Below are positions 10,491-19,615 of a DNA stretch of 64,000 nt, piece after piece. The translations under genes and the position numbers were made by a program. Positions within the stretch are counted from its first letter, which is position 1; each line of letters begins with the position of its first letter. Where the stretch lies: contig PKCS01000044.1 in NCBI GenBank assembly GCA_002862305.1, positions 35,888-99,887 on the forward strand. Reading direction: 5' to 3'. The notes beneath the pieces are model-generated. The model was given only the letters and a program-made list of their open reading frames with translations, did no database searches and had not been told where the DNA came from. This DNA is from Phycisphaerae bacterium. Its GTDB lineage: Bacteria > Planctomycetota > Phycisphaerae > Phycisphaerales > SM1A02.

Positions 10491-10728
10491 TTCTCTGGTC
10501 CTGCCCGGTCCGTGCCCGACCGCCCGATGCCCCACGCCCGGCCATGCCCCCGACAAGCGCCCCTCGTCCCTCGTGGAGGGTCCACACCGCCGTTCCAGCC
10601 CGTTTTCTGGGGTGTTATGGGGCAGGAGTCCGATAGCACCAAGGATCCGTCCCGACGTCGTCGTTCGGGACATCCATCGACCCGGTGCCCGCGGCCTGCC
10701 GCCGCGGCACCACCCGGAGGTTTCCCAG
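10491..10728 (+). other. Leader region of porin 4 with two hairpins
   Basis: No gene seen. GTCCCGA/TCGGGAC (10649-10655 with 10665-10671) and GTGC-c-CGCGGC with GCCGCG-GCAC (10685-10695 with 10701-10710). The second ends five bases before the ribosome site (CGGAGG, 10715-10720), so its folding could affect ribosome access. A possible -10 TGTTAT lies near 10612. Regulation is inferred from position only. Confidence 0.35.
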
Positions 10729-12405
10729 ATGCAGGGCGTGAACGAGATGCAGTCAGGTGTGAGCAGGAAGGCCCCTCGACCCGCCAGGATGTCTTCCTGG
10801 CCGACCTTCGCCATCGCCCTCTCGGGCACCGTGCTGGCCTTCGCGGCCCCGAGCGGGGCCCAGGACGACGCGGCCAGCGCCCTCGAGGACCGGCTGGACA
10901 GCCTGGAGCGGGACAACGCGCACCTCCGTGCGGAAGTCGACGCCCTGCGTGCCGAGACCAACCAGGAATGGCTGACCGAACAGCGGGCCACCGAGATCCG
11001 GGGCATCGTCACCGACGTCCTGGCCGATTCCGCCACCCGGACCAGCCTCCAGAACGCCGGGGCCACCGCCGGCTGGAACTCCCAGCTCGGCTTCTACCTC
11101 AAGAGTGCCGACAACCGCTTCTCCCTCCAGGTGGGGGGGCTGGTGCAGGCCAGGTACATCTTCTCGAACACCAGCGACGGCGGGTTCCGCAACCAGGAGA
11201 ACCTGGGGAACGCCGCGATCAATGGGAACGCACAGCAGTACCCAAGTTCCCAGTACGGCTTCGACATGCCCCACACCCGGCTGGTCTTCAAGGGCCACGT
11301 CTTCGAGCCGGGCATCCGCTACTACCTGCGCACCCAGTTCGCGCCGGTCGACACCTTCACGCCGGGCACCAGCTACATCAATCCGGTGTCCGCCGGTGCC
11401 CTGGACGTGCTCGATGCCTACGTGACCTTCGACCTCGACAACCAGTGGAGCCTCCGGGTCGGGCAGTTCAAGCTGCCCTTCTCGCGCGAGCGGCTGGTCT
11501 CGGTGCAGAACCTCCTGACCGCCACCACCTCCTTCGTCGACGACATCCAGGGCGTGGGACGCTCCCAGGGCGTGGAGCTCTCCACCCGCGGGGACGACCT
11601 CCACTGGTCGGTCGCGATCTCCGACGGCGGGACCGACAACCTCCTCGCCGGGATCTCGAACAACAGCGGCTACTTCCCGATCGGCACCGCCCCGGTGAAT
11701 TCGCCCTACTGGGATTCGCAGGCGGAATTCTCGATCACCTCCCGCGTCGAGTACAAGCTCGCCGGGACCTGGGACGAGTTCTCGGAGATGACGAGCCCGA
11801 TGGGCGAGGCGGAGGGGCTCATGCTCGGCCTGGCCGGTCACTTCCAGACCGGATCGCGGCCCACCACCGACAGCATTCCCGGAGGCATCCCGGCGACCGG
11901 GTTGTACAGTTCGTCCGGAAACAACGAGTGGATGAACGTGACCGCCGACGTGACCTGGAACCTGGGTGGAGCGTCCCTGTTCGGTGCGATCTACTACTCG
12001 AACGCCGATACCAAGTGGAGCCGGCTCTTACTCCCCCAAGGGGGCGGCAACGGGGCACCCACAGTGAACGGAACCACCCGCCTCCTGGGGTTGGTGGTGC
12101 AGGGATCGGTGTACCTGACCGAGAAGTGGGAGGTCTACGGTCGCTACCAGTTCCTGGATCCCCTCAGCGCGCCCGAAACCAAGCCGCCCGGACCGAACGC
12201 GGTACCCGCCACGTTTTCCTCGCTCAACGCCATCAACCTCGGTGCCAACTGGTACATCGACGGGCAGGACGTCCGCTGGACCTTCGAGATGGGCTACGCG
12301 TTCAACCAGGTTCGGAGCACCAACGCCACGGTCGGCAACGGGTTCCGGCCCACGGACTCCGGGTACGAGTTCGTGCTCCTGACGCAGTTGCAGCTCCAGT
12401 TCTAG
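10729..12405 (+). CDS. OprO/OprP-type outer-membrane porin, copy 4 of 4 (divergent)
   Basis: 558 residues. The ATG at 10729 is set by CGGAGG eight bases upstream. The signal region begins after an extended polar N-terminus (cleavage likely after PSGA), then a coiled coil (DRLDSLERDNAHLRAEVDAL), then EIRGIVTDVLAD and RTSLQNAG. The barrel has the same order of motifs (VGQFKLPFSRERLVSVQ for the others' GQFKTPW..EELV) and ends LLTQLQLQF. It is the most divergent of the four, with many loop differences and a GVELST segment typical of OprP relatives. It may have a different solute preference. A weak hairpin follows at 12418-12433. Confidence 0.85.
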   Translation: MQGVNEMQSGVSRKAPRPARMSSWPTFAIALSGTVLAFAAPSGAQDDAASALEDRLDSLERDNAHLRAEVDALRAETNQEWLTEQRATEIRGIVTDVLADSATRTSLQNAGATAGWNSQLGFYLKSADNRFSLQVGGLVQARYIFSNTSDGGFRNQENLGNAAINGNAQQYPSSQYGFDMPHTRLVFKGHVFEPGIRYYLRTQFAPVDTFTPGTSYINPVSAGALDVLDAYVTFDLDNQWSLRVGQFKLPFSRERLVSVQNLLTATTSFVDDIQGVGRSQGVELSTRGDDLHWSVAISDGGTDNLLAGISNNSGYFPIGTAPVNSPYWDSQAEFSITSRVEYKLAGTWDEFSEMTSPMGEAEGLMLGLAGHFQTGSRPTTDSIPGGIPATGLYSSSGNNEWMNVTADVTWNLGGASLFGAIYYSNADTKWSRLLLPQGGGNGAPTVNGTTRLLGLVVQGSVYLTEKWEVYGRYQFLDPLSAPETKPPGPNAVPATFSSLNAINLGANWYIDGQDVRWTFEMGYAFNQVRSTNATVGNGFRPTDSGYEFVLLTQLQLQF

Positions 12406-12417
12406 GGCTCCGGGACG

Positions 12418-12433
12418 CGGGCGGGATCGCCCG
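12418..12433 (+). terminator. Short hairpin after porin 4
   Basis: CGGGCG pairs with CGCCCG around GGAT; there is no real T-run. A weak candidate terminator between the porin array and purL. Confidence 0.3.
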
Positions 12434-12494
12434 TCTGCCGCTACCATCTGGTTGACCCCCGACCAGCCGCCGCCCCCGTGAGCCTCCAGAACCC

Positions 12495-15400
12495 GTGCCC
12501 AGCACCGCCGTGCCAACCTCCGACGCACCCGCCCGCCCGCGCATCCATCGATTCGAGGTGCAGCCCGCGGCCGGGCACACCGATCCGGTGGGGGAGTCGC
12601 TGACCCGCAGCCTTGCCCGGCTCGATCCCGACCATGCCCCTTCCGAGGTCCGCCACGCCGCCATCTACCTGATCGAGGGCGCGCTGAGCATCGAGCAGCT
12701 CGACCGGATCGGCCGGGAGCTGCTGGCCAATCCGATCACCGAGCAGTTCGAGATCGGGGCGGCGCCGATCCAGTCCGGCGTCTCCCTGGTCGAGGTCCAT
12801 CCGCTACCCGGCGTGACCGATCCCGCCGCCGAAAGCGTGCAGGTGGCGGTGCAGGCGATGCTGGGCATCGAGGTCGAGGTTCGAACCGGGGATCGCTACG
12901 ACCTCGTGGGGGTCGAGCCCGACACCGCGACCGCGCTGATCGAGGCGACCTGCGCGAATCCCGTGGTGCACGACCTGCACGTCGAACCCTACCTGCCCCG
13001 CACCTTCCCGCAGGGGACCGCTCGTCCCTTCGAGGTCCGCGAGGTCCCCATCCGTCACCTCGACGGGGCCGCGCTGGATCGACTCTCCCGCGAGGCCCAC
13101 CTCTTCCTGAACCGCACCGAGATGCAGGCGATCCAGGCCTTCTACGAGACGGCGGGCCGTGAACCCCGGGAGATCGAACTGGAGACCCTCGCCCAGACCT
13201 GGTCCGAACACTGCGTCCACAAGACCCTCAAGGCCACGATCAACTACCGCGAGGTCGATCCCGGACAGGGGGTCTCGATCACCGGGACCTCCGAGGACCG
13301 CCCGCACCACGTCCGGATCTCGGACCAGAAGATCCGGATCGACAACCTGCTCAAGTCGACGGTGGCCGCCGCGACCCACGAGCTGATGGACGACGGGATC
13401 GACTGGTGCCTGTCGGTCTTCGTCGACAACGCGGGGATCATCGCCTTCGACAAGGAGCATGCCGTCTGCTTCAAGGTGGAGACCCACAACCACCCCTCCG
13501 CGATCGAGCCCTACGGTGGTGCCGCGACCGGAATCGGGGGCTGCATCCGCGACATCATGGGAACCGGACTCGCGGCCCGGCCGGTGGCCGCGACCGACGT
13601 GTTCTGCGTCGCTCCCCCCGACATCGCCTCCATCCCCAAGGGGTGCCTGCACCCCACCCGGGTGCTTCGGCAGGTCGTCGCGGGGGTCCGAGACTACGGC
13701 AATCGCATGGGCATTCCCACCGTCAACGGCGCGGTCTGGTTCGACGACAAGTACGTCGGCAATCCGCTCGTCTACTGCGGCTGCATCGGGGTGATGCCCC
13801 GCTCGGCGGTCGAGGGCGCCCCCGGCCGCGGGGACCGGATCATCGCGCTGGGTGGTCGTACGGGCCGGGACGGCATCCACGGGGCCACCTTCTCCTCCGC
13901 GGAACTGACCGACACCCATGCGGATGAGTTCAGCCACGCGGTCCAGATCGGCAATCCGATCGTGGAGAAGACCGCGCTGGACGCGATCCTCGCCATGCGC
14001 GATGAACACGGCGGATGCCTCTTCACCGCGATCACCGACTGCGGGGCCGGCGGCTTCTCGAGCGCGGTGGGGGAGATGGGGGAGGCACTGGGCGCGACCG
14101 TGACCCTCGAGACCGCTCCCCTGAAGTACTCCGGCCTCACCCCGACCGAGACCTGGATCTCCGAGGCACAGGAACGGATGGTGCTCGCGGTCCCCCGCCA
14201 CAACCTGGTACGGCTGGCGGAGATCTGCGAGGAGTACCAGGTGGAATTCGCGGACATCGGGGAGTTCGGGAACGACCAGCGTGAGCTGGTCCTCCTCCAC
14301 GCGGACCAGGAGCTCGGGCGGCTACCCATGAAGTTCCTGCACGATGGGGTGCCCATGCCCACCCGGGAGGCGATCTGGGATCCCGAGTGGGCGAGGAAGA
14401 CCTACCACCACATCGACGTCAGCAAGGCCGCGCTCAGCAGCGACATCCCGGTCGGTGGCTCGCTGCTGGACGAGACCGCGCTCCTCCTCTCGCACCCCAA
14501 CATCGCGAGCAAGGAGTGGATCATCCGCCAGTACGACCACGAGGTCCAGGGCGGTTCGGTGGTGAAGCCGCTGGTCGGGATCGGTGGGGGGGGGCCTTCC
14601 GATGCCGCGGTGATCCGCCCGGTGCTCGAATCCGCCACCGGGCTCGCGATCGCCAACGGCATCGCCACCGGGCTCGCGGTCGATCCCTACCTGATGGGAC
14701 TGGCCGCCATCGACGAATGCGTCCGCAACCTGGTCTGCGTCGGCGCGGATCCCGACCGCATCGCGATCCTCGACAACTTCTGCTGGCCCGGCTGCGACGA
14801 CCCGCACTGGCTGGGCAGCCTGGTCCGCGCCGCCGAGGCCTGCTACGACGGCGCCAAGGCCTATCGCACCCCGTTCATCTCCGGCAAGGACTCCCTGAAC
14901 AACCAGTTCACCACCGAGGAGGGGCAGTCCATCCGGATCCCCCCGACCCTCCTGATCTCCGGGATGGGGATCGTCGAGGATTCGGACCGCGCGGTGACCA
15001 TGGACCTCAAGGCCAAGGGCAACGTGCTGCTGCTGGTGGGCCTCACCAGCTACACCCTCGGTGGGTCCCACTACGCCGCCCTCGCGGGGCTGGTGCAGGG
15101 GGACCTCCCCCTCGTCGACCTCGAGGCCGGTCCCGCCAACGCGCGCGGCGTCGCCGAGCTGATCCGTACGGGGATGGTCCGCGCCGCCCACGACGTGAGT
15201 GACGGGGGGCTCCTGGTCGCCATCGCGGAGATGGCCTTCGCCGGGGGGCTGGGGGTCCAGGTCGACCTCAACATGGTGCCGGTCGACGATGACGTCGACC
15301 AGGTGGAGCGCGCGTTCGCCGAGACCCCGTCACGCTACCTCCTGGAGCTCTCGAGGAAGGACGTCTCCAGGGCCCAGAAGATCCTCGGCGGCGTCCCCTC

Positions 15401-15536
15401 CGCGGTGATCGGGAAGATCAGGGACTCCGGGAAGATGGAGATCGTGAACAACATCGATCCCTGCGAATGCAGCCTCGAGTTCCTGCGGGACGCCTGGTCC
15501 CGTGGCTGCGACCGGGCGCTGGGGGAGGAATCATGA
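12495..15536 (+). CDS. purL: Phosphoribosylformylglycinamidine synthase PurL with fused PurS-like front end
   Basis: Synthetase subunit of FGAM synthase in purine synthesis, using ammonia supplied by PurQ. It has 1013 residues, against ~740 for the small bacterial PurL. The extra ~170 N-terminal residues contain two similar alpha/beta units: FEVQPAAGHTDPVGESLTRSL near 18 and VEVHPLPGVTDPAAESVQVAV near 97. Both match the PurS pattern of a beta strand followed by G-x-x-D-P...S/E. The PurL core follows, with HCVHKTLKATI, KVETHNHPSAIEPYGGAATG and AAHDVSDGGLLVAIAEM. GTG is used as start. Its stop overlaps the purQ start (ATGA), implying coupled translation. Confidence 0.95.
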   Translation: MPSTAVPTSDAPARPRIHRFEVQPAAGHTDPVGESLTRSLARLDPDHAPSEVRHAAIYLIEGALSIEQLDRIGRELLANPITEQFEIGAAPIQSGVSLVEVHPLPGVTDPAAESVQVAVQAMLGIEVEVRTGDRYDLVGVEPDTATALIEATCANPVVHDLHVEPYLPRTFPQGTARPFEVREVPIRHLDGAALDRLSREAHLFLNRTEMQAIQAFYETAGREPREIELETLAQTWSEHCVHKTLKATINYREVDPGQGVSITGTSEDRPHHVRISDQKIRIDNLLKSTVAAATHELMDDGIDWCLSVFVDNAGIIAFDKEHAVCFKVETHNHPSAIEPYGGAATGIGGCIRDIMGTGLAARPVAATDVFCVAPPDIASIPKGCLHPTRVLRQVVAGVRDYGNRMGIPTVNGAVWFDDKYVGNPLVYCGCIGVMPRSAVEGAPGRGDRIIALGGRTGRDGIHGATFSSAELTDTHADEFSHAVQIGNPIVEKTALDAILAMRDEHGGCLFTAITDCGAGGFSSAVGEMGEALGATVTLETAPLKYSGLTPTETWISEAQERMVLAVPRHNLVRLAEICEEYQVEFADIGEFGNDQRELVLLHADQELGRLPMKFLHDGVPMPTREAIWDPEWARKTYHHIDVSKAALSSDIPVGGSLLDETALLLSHPNIASKEWIIRQYDHEVQGGSVVKPLVGIGGGGPSDAAVIRPVLESATGLAIANGIATGLAVDPYLMGLAAIDECVRNLVCVGADPDRIAILDNFCWPGCDDPHWLGSLVRAAEACYDGAKAYRTPFISGKDSLNNQFTTEEGQSIRIPPTLLISGMGIVEDSDRAVTMDLKAKGNVLLLVGLTSYTLGGSHYAALAGLVQGDLPLVDLEAGPANARGVAELIRTGMVRAAHDVSDGGLLVAIAEMAFAGGLGVQVDLNMVPVDDDVDQVERAFAETPSRYLLELSRKDVSRAQKILGGVPSAVIGKIRDSGKMEIVNNIDPCECSLEFLRDAWSRGCDRALGEES

Positions 15537-16336
15537 GCGTCCGGGCACTGATCATCACCGCGCCCGGCATCAATTGCGACGCGGAGCTCGCCCATGCCTT
15601 CCGGGAGGCGGGGGCCCTCGTCGACACCCTTCCCCTGCTCAGGCTCTCCCGGCACCCCGCCCTGGTCGACGGCTTCAAGCTCATCGGCCTGCCGGGCGGG
15701 TTCAGCTACGGGGACGACATCGCCGCCGGCCGGGTCCTGGCGACCCTGATCCGCAAGCAGCTCTACCCCGCCCTGGTCGCGGCCATCGAACGCGGCTGTC
15801 CCATGATCGCGCCGTGCAACGGATTCCAGGTCGCGGTCCAGGCGGGACTGCTTCCCGGCCCCCCCCCGGGCGGGGAGTGGCCCCCGGAGCCTGCACAACC
15901 CTCGGTCGCGCTGTCGATCAACTCGAACGCCACCTTCCGTGACTGCTGGACCCCGGTCGAGGTGCCCGAGGACTCCGCCTGCATCTGGACCAGGGGGATC
16001 GACTTCGACGGTCCGCAGGGGGTCCTGCCCTCCGCCCACGGGGAAGGTCGCTTCATCTCCGCGGACCCGATGCTCAGGCAGCTCGGGTTGTCGCGACAGA
16101 TCGCCCTCTGCTACCGGGAGGGATCGAACTTCAACGGTTCCAGCCGTCGGATCGCGGGCATCTGCGATCCCAGCGGGTTGGTCCTCGGACTCATGCCCCA
16201 CCCGGAACGATTCACCCGGTGGACCCAGCACCCGGAATGGACCCGACTGGATCCCGCCCTGCGCTCCCAGACCCCCCCGGGGCTGCAGATGTTCAGGAAC
16301 GCCGTCGAGCACGCCGCTTCGGTCGGGGTGGCGTGA
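15533..16336 (+). CDS. purQ: Phosphoribosylformylglycinamidine synthase glutaminase subunit
   Basis: Class I glutamine amidotransferase that releases ammonia for PurL. 267 residues; the oxyanion/nucleophile region is IAPCNGFQVAVQAGLLPG with the catalytic Cys, and the C-terminal His/Glu pair is in MPHPERFTRW. GLPGGFSYGDDIAAGR is the usual N-terminal signature. GGGGGAGG lies just upstream of the ATG, inside the end of purL, and the ATGA overlap indicates translational coupling. It overlaps the following membrane protein gene in turn (GTGA at 16333). Confidence 0.96.
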   Translation: MSVRALIITAPGINCDAELAHAFREAGALVDTLPLLRLSRHPALVDGFKLIGLPGGFSYGDDIAAGRVLATLIRKQLYPALVAAIERGCPMIAPCNGFQVAVQAGLLPGPPPGGEWPPEPAQPSVALSINSNATFRDCWTPVEVPEDSACIWTRGIDFDGPQGVLPSAHGEGRFISADPMLRQLGLSRQIALCYREGSNFNGSSRRIAGICDPSGLVLGLMPHPERFTRWTQHPEWTRLDPALRSQTPPGLQMFRNAVEHAASVGVA

Positions 16337-17202
16337 ACGGACGTCCGAAGGCTCCGACGGGCGTTCCAGCAGCGGACCTGCCGCGGACCTGCCGCCACTG
16401 CGACTACGACCTTCGCGGACTCCCGGTCATGGCACCCTGTCCGGAGTGCGGCACCCCGGGCTCCGAGGATCCGCACTTCTACACATCCTTCGATGCCTGC
16501 GGCCGACGAATCGTCCTCGGGTACGCCTGGCGCCTGACGGTGCTCGCCCTGGTCGCGGTGGTCCTCGTCCCGGCCACCTACCTGCTCCTGCCCGCATCCC
16601 AGCCCGCGTTCGTCCTCGCCGTCTGCCTGCTCGGACTCGCCTGCGCCCTGCTGGTCGCGCCGCCCTGGCGGGAATCGATCGCCGCGCAGCATCGACTGCA
16701 GGCCGCGGACCCGATCTGCCGGGCGGCTCGGTGGGGCGGGACGGCCTGGCCGGTGGTCGCCACGGTGGCCGTCGTCCGATCGGGCAATCCACCTCCGGCG
16801 GTGGTCATGGCCGCGCTCCTGCTGCTGGGGACCCTCCACTTCTCCTGCGTGCTCGGCGTCCTCGAGCGCCTCGCCGGCTGGATGAGGGACTCCCTCGTGG
16901 TGCAGGCACTCCGCGTCGCGCAGGTGGCCTGCCTGCTGACCGCCCTCGGATGGCTCGCGAGTTGCCTCGCCGCCGGCCTGCCGGAGTTCGGTCGCCTCGA
17001 GCTGGTGTCCGGACCCCTTCGCGCGCTCCGCCTCCCCTGCATCGCGATCGGGCTCTCCCTGCTGGTCCTGTCGCTGGCCTGCCTGGCGAAGACGGCCCTT
17101 GCCAACGTGCTTCACTACCACGAGAACTACCGGATCGAGATGCGTAGACTCGACCGGCTGCGTCGGGACCAGCGCTCCCTGCAATCCCGGCTGCCCGACT
17201 GA
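16333..17202 (+). CDS. Zinc-ribbon membrane protein
   Basis: 289 residues. The N-terminus has a CRHCDYDLRGL...CPECG zinc ribbon (about residues 20-40), followed by five or six hydrophobic helices and a basic, Arg-rich cytoplasmic tail. The GTG start overlaps the purQ stop, so it is translated as the third member of the purL-purQ unit. This ribbon type is frequent in planctomycete membrane proteins, but no function is established to my knowledge. Two other proteins in the window (24644-25309, 41711-42127) share the ribbon. The co-translation with purine genes may only reflect gene packing. Confidence 0.8.
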   Translation: MNGRPKAPTGVPAADLPRTCRHCDYDLRGLPVMAPCPECGTPGSEDPHFYTSFDACGRRIVLGYAWRLTVLALVAVVLVPATYLLLPASQPAFVLAVCLLGLACALLVAPPWRESIAAQHRLQAADPICRAARWGGTAWPVVATVAVVRSGNPPPAVVMAALLLLGTLHFSCVLGVLERLAGWMRDSLVVQALRVAQVACLLTALGWLASCLAAGLPEFGRLELVSGPLRALRLPCIAIGLSLLVLSLACLAKTALANVLHYHENYRIEMRRLDRLRRDQRSLQSRLPD

Positions 17203-17248
17203 CCGGGACCACCTGAACGGACCCGGCCCCAACCCGCAAGGAACCACG

Positions 17249-18157
17249 ATGCTCGGATCCCATCTCTCGATCGCCGGCGGCATGGTCAACGCACTCCAGG
17301 AGGCCGGGGAACTCGGCATGGACTGCGTGCAGGTCTTCACCAAGAACCAGCGCCGCTGGGTCGCGCCGCCCCTCGCGCAGTCGGACGTCACCGATTGGAT
17401 CGATCGACTCGAATCGATGGGTTGGGCGGATCCCGCCGACCTGCGCACCGTCAGCCACAACAGCTACCTGGTGAACCTGGCCTCCCCGGATCCCGAAGGC
17501 CGCCGGAAGTCCCTGGCGCTGCAGCGCGACGAGATCGAACGATGCGAGGCGTTGCGAATCCCCCTGCTGGTCTCCCATCCCGGTGCGCACCTGGGTGCCG
17601 CCCGCAAGCCACGTGAACCCAATCGGCTCGGGGTCGCCCCCACCGCCGACGAGCAGGCGGGACTCCGGCGCATCGTGGAGGCCCTCGACCAGCTGCATTC
17701 GGAGACGTCCGGCGCACGGACCATCACCTGCCTGGAGACCACGACCGGGTCGGGCACCAATCTCGGCTACGACTTCGGCCACCTCGGCTTCATCCGCTCG
17801 GAGGTCCGGGAGCCCGAGCGGGTGGCGTTCTGCCTGGACACCTGCCACGTCACCGCCGCGGGCTACGACATGGCCGACGATGCCTCGGCCGCCGAGGTCC
17901 TCGATCGATTCGACGAGGCGTGCGGGCTCGCGCACCTCATGGTCCTCCACCTCAACGATTCGGTCGGCGCGCTCGGCTCGCGCCTGGACCGGCACGCTCA
18001 CATCGGGGAGGGGTGCTGTGGCGAGAGCTGCTTCCGCGCAGTTATTGGCCATCCGCTCCTCGCCACCCGCCCGATGATCCTGGAAACGGCGAAGGAACCC
18101 GCCCCCGATGGCCGAAAGTGGGATGAAGTGAATCTCGAATACCTGCGGGGTCTTTGA
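17249..18157 (+). CDS. nfo: Endonuclease IV (apurinic/apyrimidinic endonuclease)
   Basis: TIM-barrel, trinuclear-zinc enzyme that cuts the backbone 5' of abasic sites in base-excision repair. 302 residues. Landmarks are the start GSHLSIAGGM, VFTKNQRRW, the zinc ligand region CLETTTGSGTNLG, CLDTCHVTAAGYD, and the C-terminal signature HLNDSVGALGSRLDRHAHIG. AAGGA at 17238-17242 sets the ATG at 17249. It lies 46 bases after the zinc-ribbon gene on the same strand. Full length, with all metal-ligand motifs visible. Confidence 0.94.
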   Translation: MLGSHLSIAGGMVNALQEAGELGMDCVQVFTKNQRRWVAPPLAQSDVTDWIDRLESMGWADPADLRTVSHNSYLVNLASPDPEGRRKSLALQRDEIERCEALRIPLLVSHPGAHLGAARKPREPNRLGVAPTADEQAGLRRIVEALDQLHSETSGARTITCLETTTGSGTNLGYDFGHLGFIRSEVREPERVAFCLDTCHVTAAGYDMADDASAAEVLDRFDEACGLAHLMVLHLNDSVGALGSRLDRHAHIGEGCCGESCFRAVIGHPLLATRPMILETAKEPAPDGRKWDEVNLEYLRGL

Positions 18158-18218
18158 GATCAACTATCGTCTTGACCGATCCGGCGACCTCGAAGCGAGT
18201 ATCGTCCCTAGGAACTCC

Positions 18219-19247
18219 ATGAAGGCCATCCCCTCCATCCGAATCATCGCCCTGTCGCTCGTCGGTCCCTGCTTGACGGCCGGCTGCGTCAACACCGACA
18301 CCGCGGTGGTGCGCACTTCCCGACCCGCGATGACGGCCTTCAGCCGGACCACCGAACCCACCGAAAGCCAGGTGCAGGACCTGGTCGTCGCCGAACGGTT
18401 CGTGGAGGCGGGGCAGTACCAGGAGGCGATCCGGCTCTACGAGGAACTGCTCGCCCAGAACCCGACCCTGGTCGATGCCTACCTCGGCCTGGGTTCGGTC
18501 TACCAGCGCACCGACAACCTCGCCGCGGCGGAAGTCAACTTCGCCCGGGCCGCCCGCCTCGAGCCGGACAGCTTCGACGCCCAGGCCGGCCACGGCATGG
18601 TCCTGCAGTCGCTCAAGCGGTACCCCGAGGCGGTCGCCGCCTACCAGCGGGCACTCCTGATCGACTCGACGAGCCTCCAGGCGAACCTCGGCGCCGCGAA
18701 GTCCCTCGTCGAGATGCGTCGACCCAAGGCGGCGCTGCGCTTCGCCCGGGAAGCGGTCCGCCTGGCCCCCGAAGACGTCACGGTCAGGATCGACCTCGCC
18801 GACACCCTGCAGCGGGCCGACCTGCCCGACGAGGCGATCGACGAACTGGAGGTCGCGGTCGAACTCGATGAGATCGACGATGCCCTGCTGCTCAGGCTGG
18901 TGGGCGCCTACATCGAGGCAGGCCGCTGGCAGGAGGCGGCGAATGCCGGCGAGACCCTGGTCGAGATCGCACCCAGTCCGGTCGCCTACGAGCACCTCGG
19001 TCGCGCGTTCTTCCGACTCGGGGATTCCGAATCCTCGATGCAGGCCTATCGCGAAGCGGTCGAACTCGATCCCGACCACTGGCCCAGCCTCAACGGTGTC
19101 GGGGTCAACGCCCTGAACGCGTGGCTGCGCAGCGACCGATCCGACGTCGAGATGGCACTGGAAGCCCGCTCCGCGTTCTATTCAAGCCTCCGGGTCAACC
19201 CCGACCAGCCCAAGGTCGTGGAGATCCTCACCAAGTACCCGATCTGA
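18219..19247 (+). CDS. TPR-repeat lipoprotein
   Basis: 342 residues. A lipoprotein signal ends in LTAGC, followed by about seven tetratricopeptide repeats (for example YQEAIRLYEELLAQNPTLVDA, then AYLGLGSVYQRTDNLAAAEV and AYQRALLIDSTSL). It is a likely periplasmic protein-protein scaffold. The stop codon shares its last base with the queF start (TGATG at 19245-19249), so queF is probably translated by re-initiation. A weak AGGA precedes the ATG. The partner of the scaffold is unknown. Confidence 0.82.
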   Translation: MKAIPSIRIIALSLVGPCLTAGCVNTDTAVVRTSRPAMTAFSRTTEPTESQVQDLVVAERFVEAGQYQEAIRLYEELLAQNPTLVDAYLGLGSVYQRTDNLAAAEVNFARAARLEPDSFDAQAGHGMVLQSLKRYPEAVAAYQRALLIDSTSLQANLGAAKSLVEMRRPKAALRFAREAVRLAPEDVTVRIDLADTLQRADLPDEAIDELEVAVELDEIDDALLLRLVGAYIEAGRWQEAANAGETLVEIAPSPVAYEHLGRAFFRLGDSESSMQAYREAVELDPDHWPSLNGVGVNALNAWLRSDRSDVEMALEARSAFYSSLRVNPDQPKVVEILTKYPI

Positions 19248-19615
19248 TGCCCGACACCCAGCTGCTCGAATTCTTCGATTCCCCGTCCGACACCCCGTTC
19301 GTCATCGAACACGTCAACGAGGAGTTCACCTCCGTCTGCCCCAAGACCGGTCACCCCGACTTCGGGACCATCATCCTTCGCTACCAGCCTGCGGCGGTCT
19401 GCGTGGAGCTCAAGAGCCTCAAGATGTACTACCAGTCCTTCCGCAACGAGGGCATCTTCTACGAGGCGGTCACCAACCAGATCCGCGACGACCTGGCGGC
19501 CACCATGAGCCCGGTCTGGCTGCAGGTGGTCACCGACTGGAAGGGCAGGGGGGGAATCCGCTCCCGGATCACCGCCCAGCACGGCGAGGTGCCCGCCTCG
19601 CTCCATCCCGCCTGA
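19247..19615 (+). CDS. queF: NADPH-dependent 7-cyano-7-deazaguanine reductase
   Basis: Reduces preQ0 to preQ1 in queuosine synthesis for tRNA anticodons. 122 residues, the short unimodular form. The nucleophilic Cys lies in SVCPKTGHPDFG and the QueF signature is VELKSLKMYYQSFRNEGIF. It overlaps the stop of the TPR gene by one base. No other queuosine gene and no preQ1 aptamer was noticed nearby. Confidence 0.95.
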   Translation: MPDTQLLEFFDSPSDTPFVIEHVNEEFTSVCPKTGHPDFGTIILRYQPAAVCVELKSLKMYYQSFRNEGIFYEAVTNQIRDDLAATMSPVWLQVVTDWKGRGGIRSRITAQHGEVPASLHPA

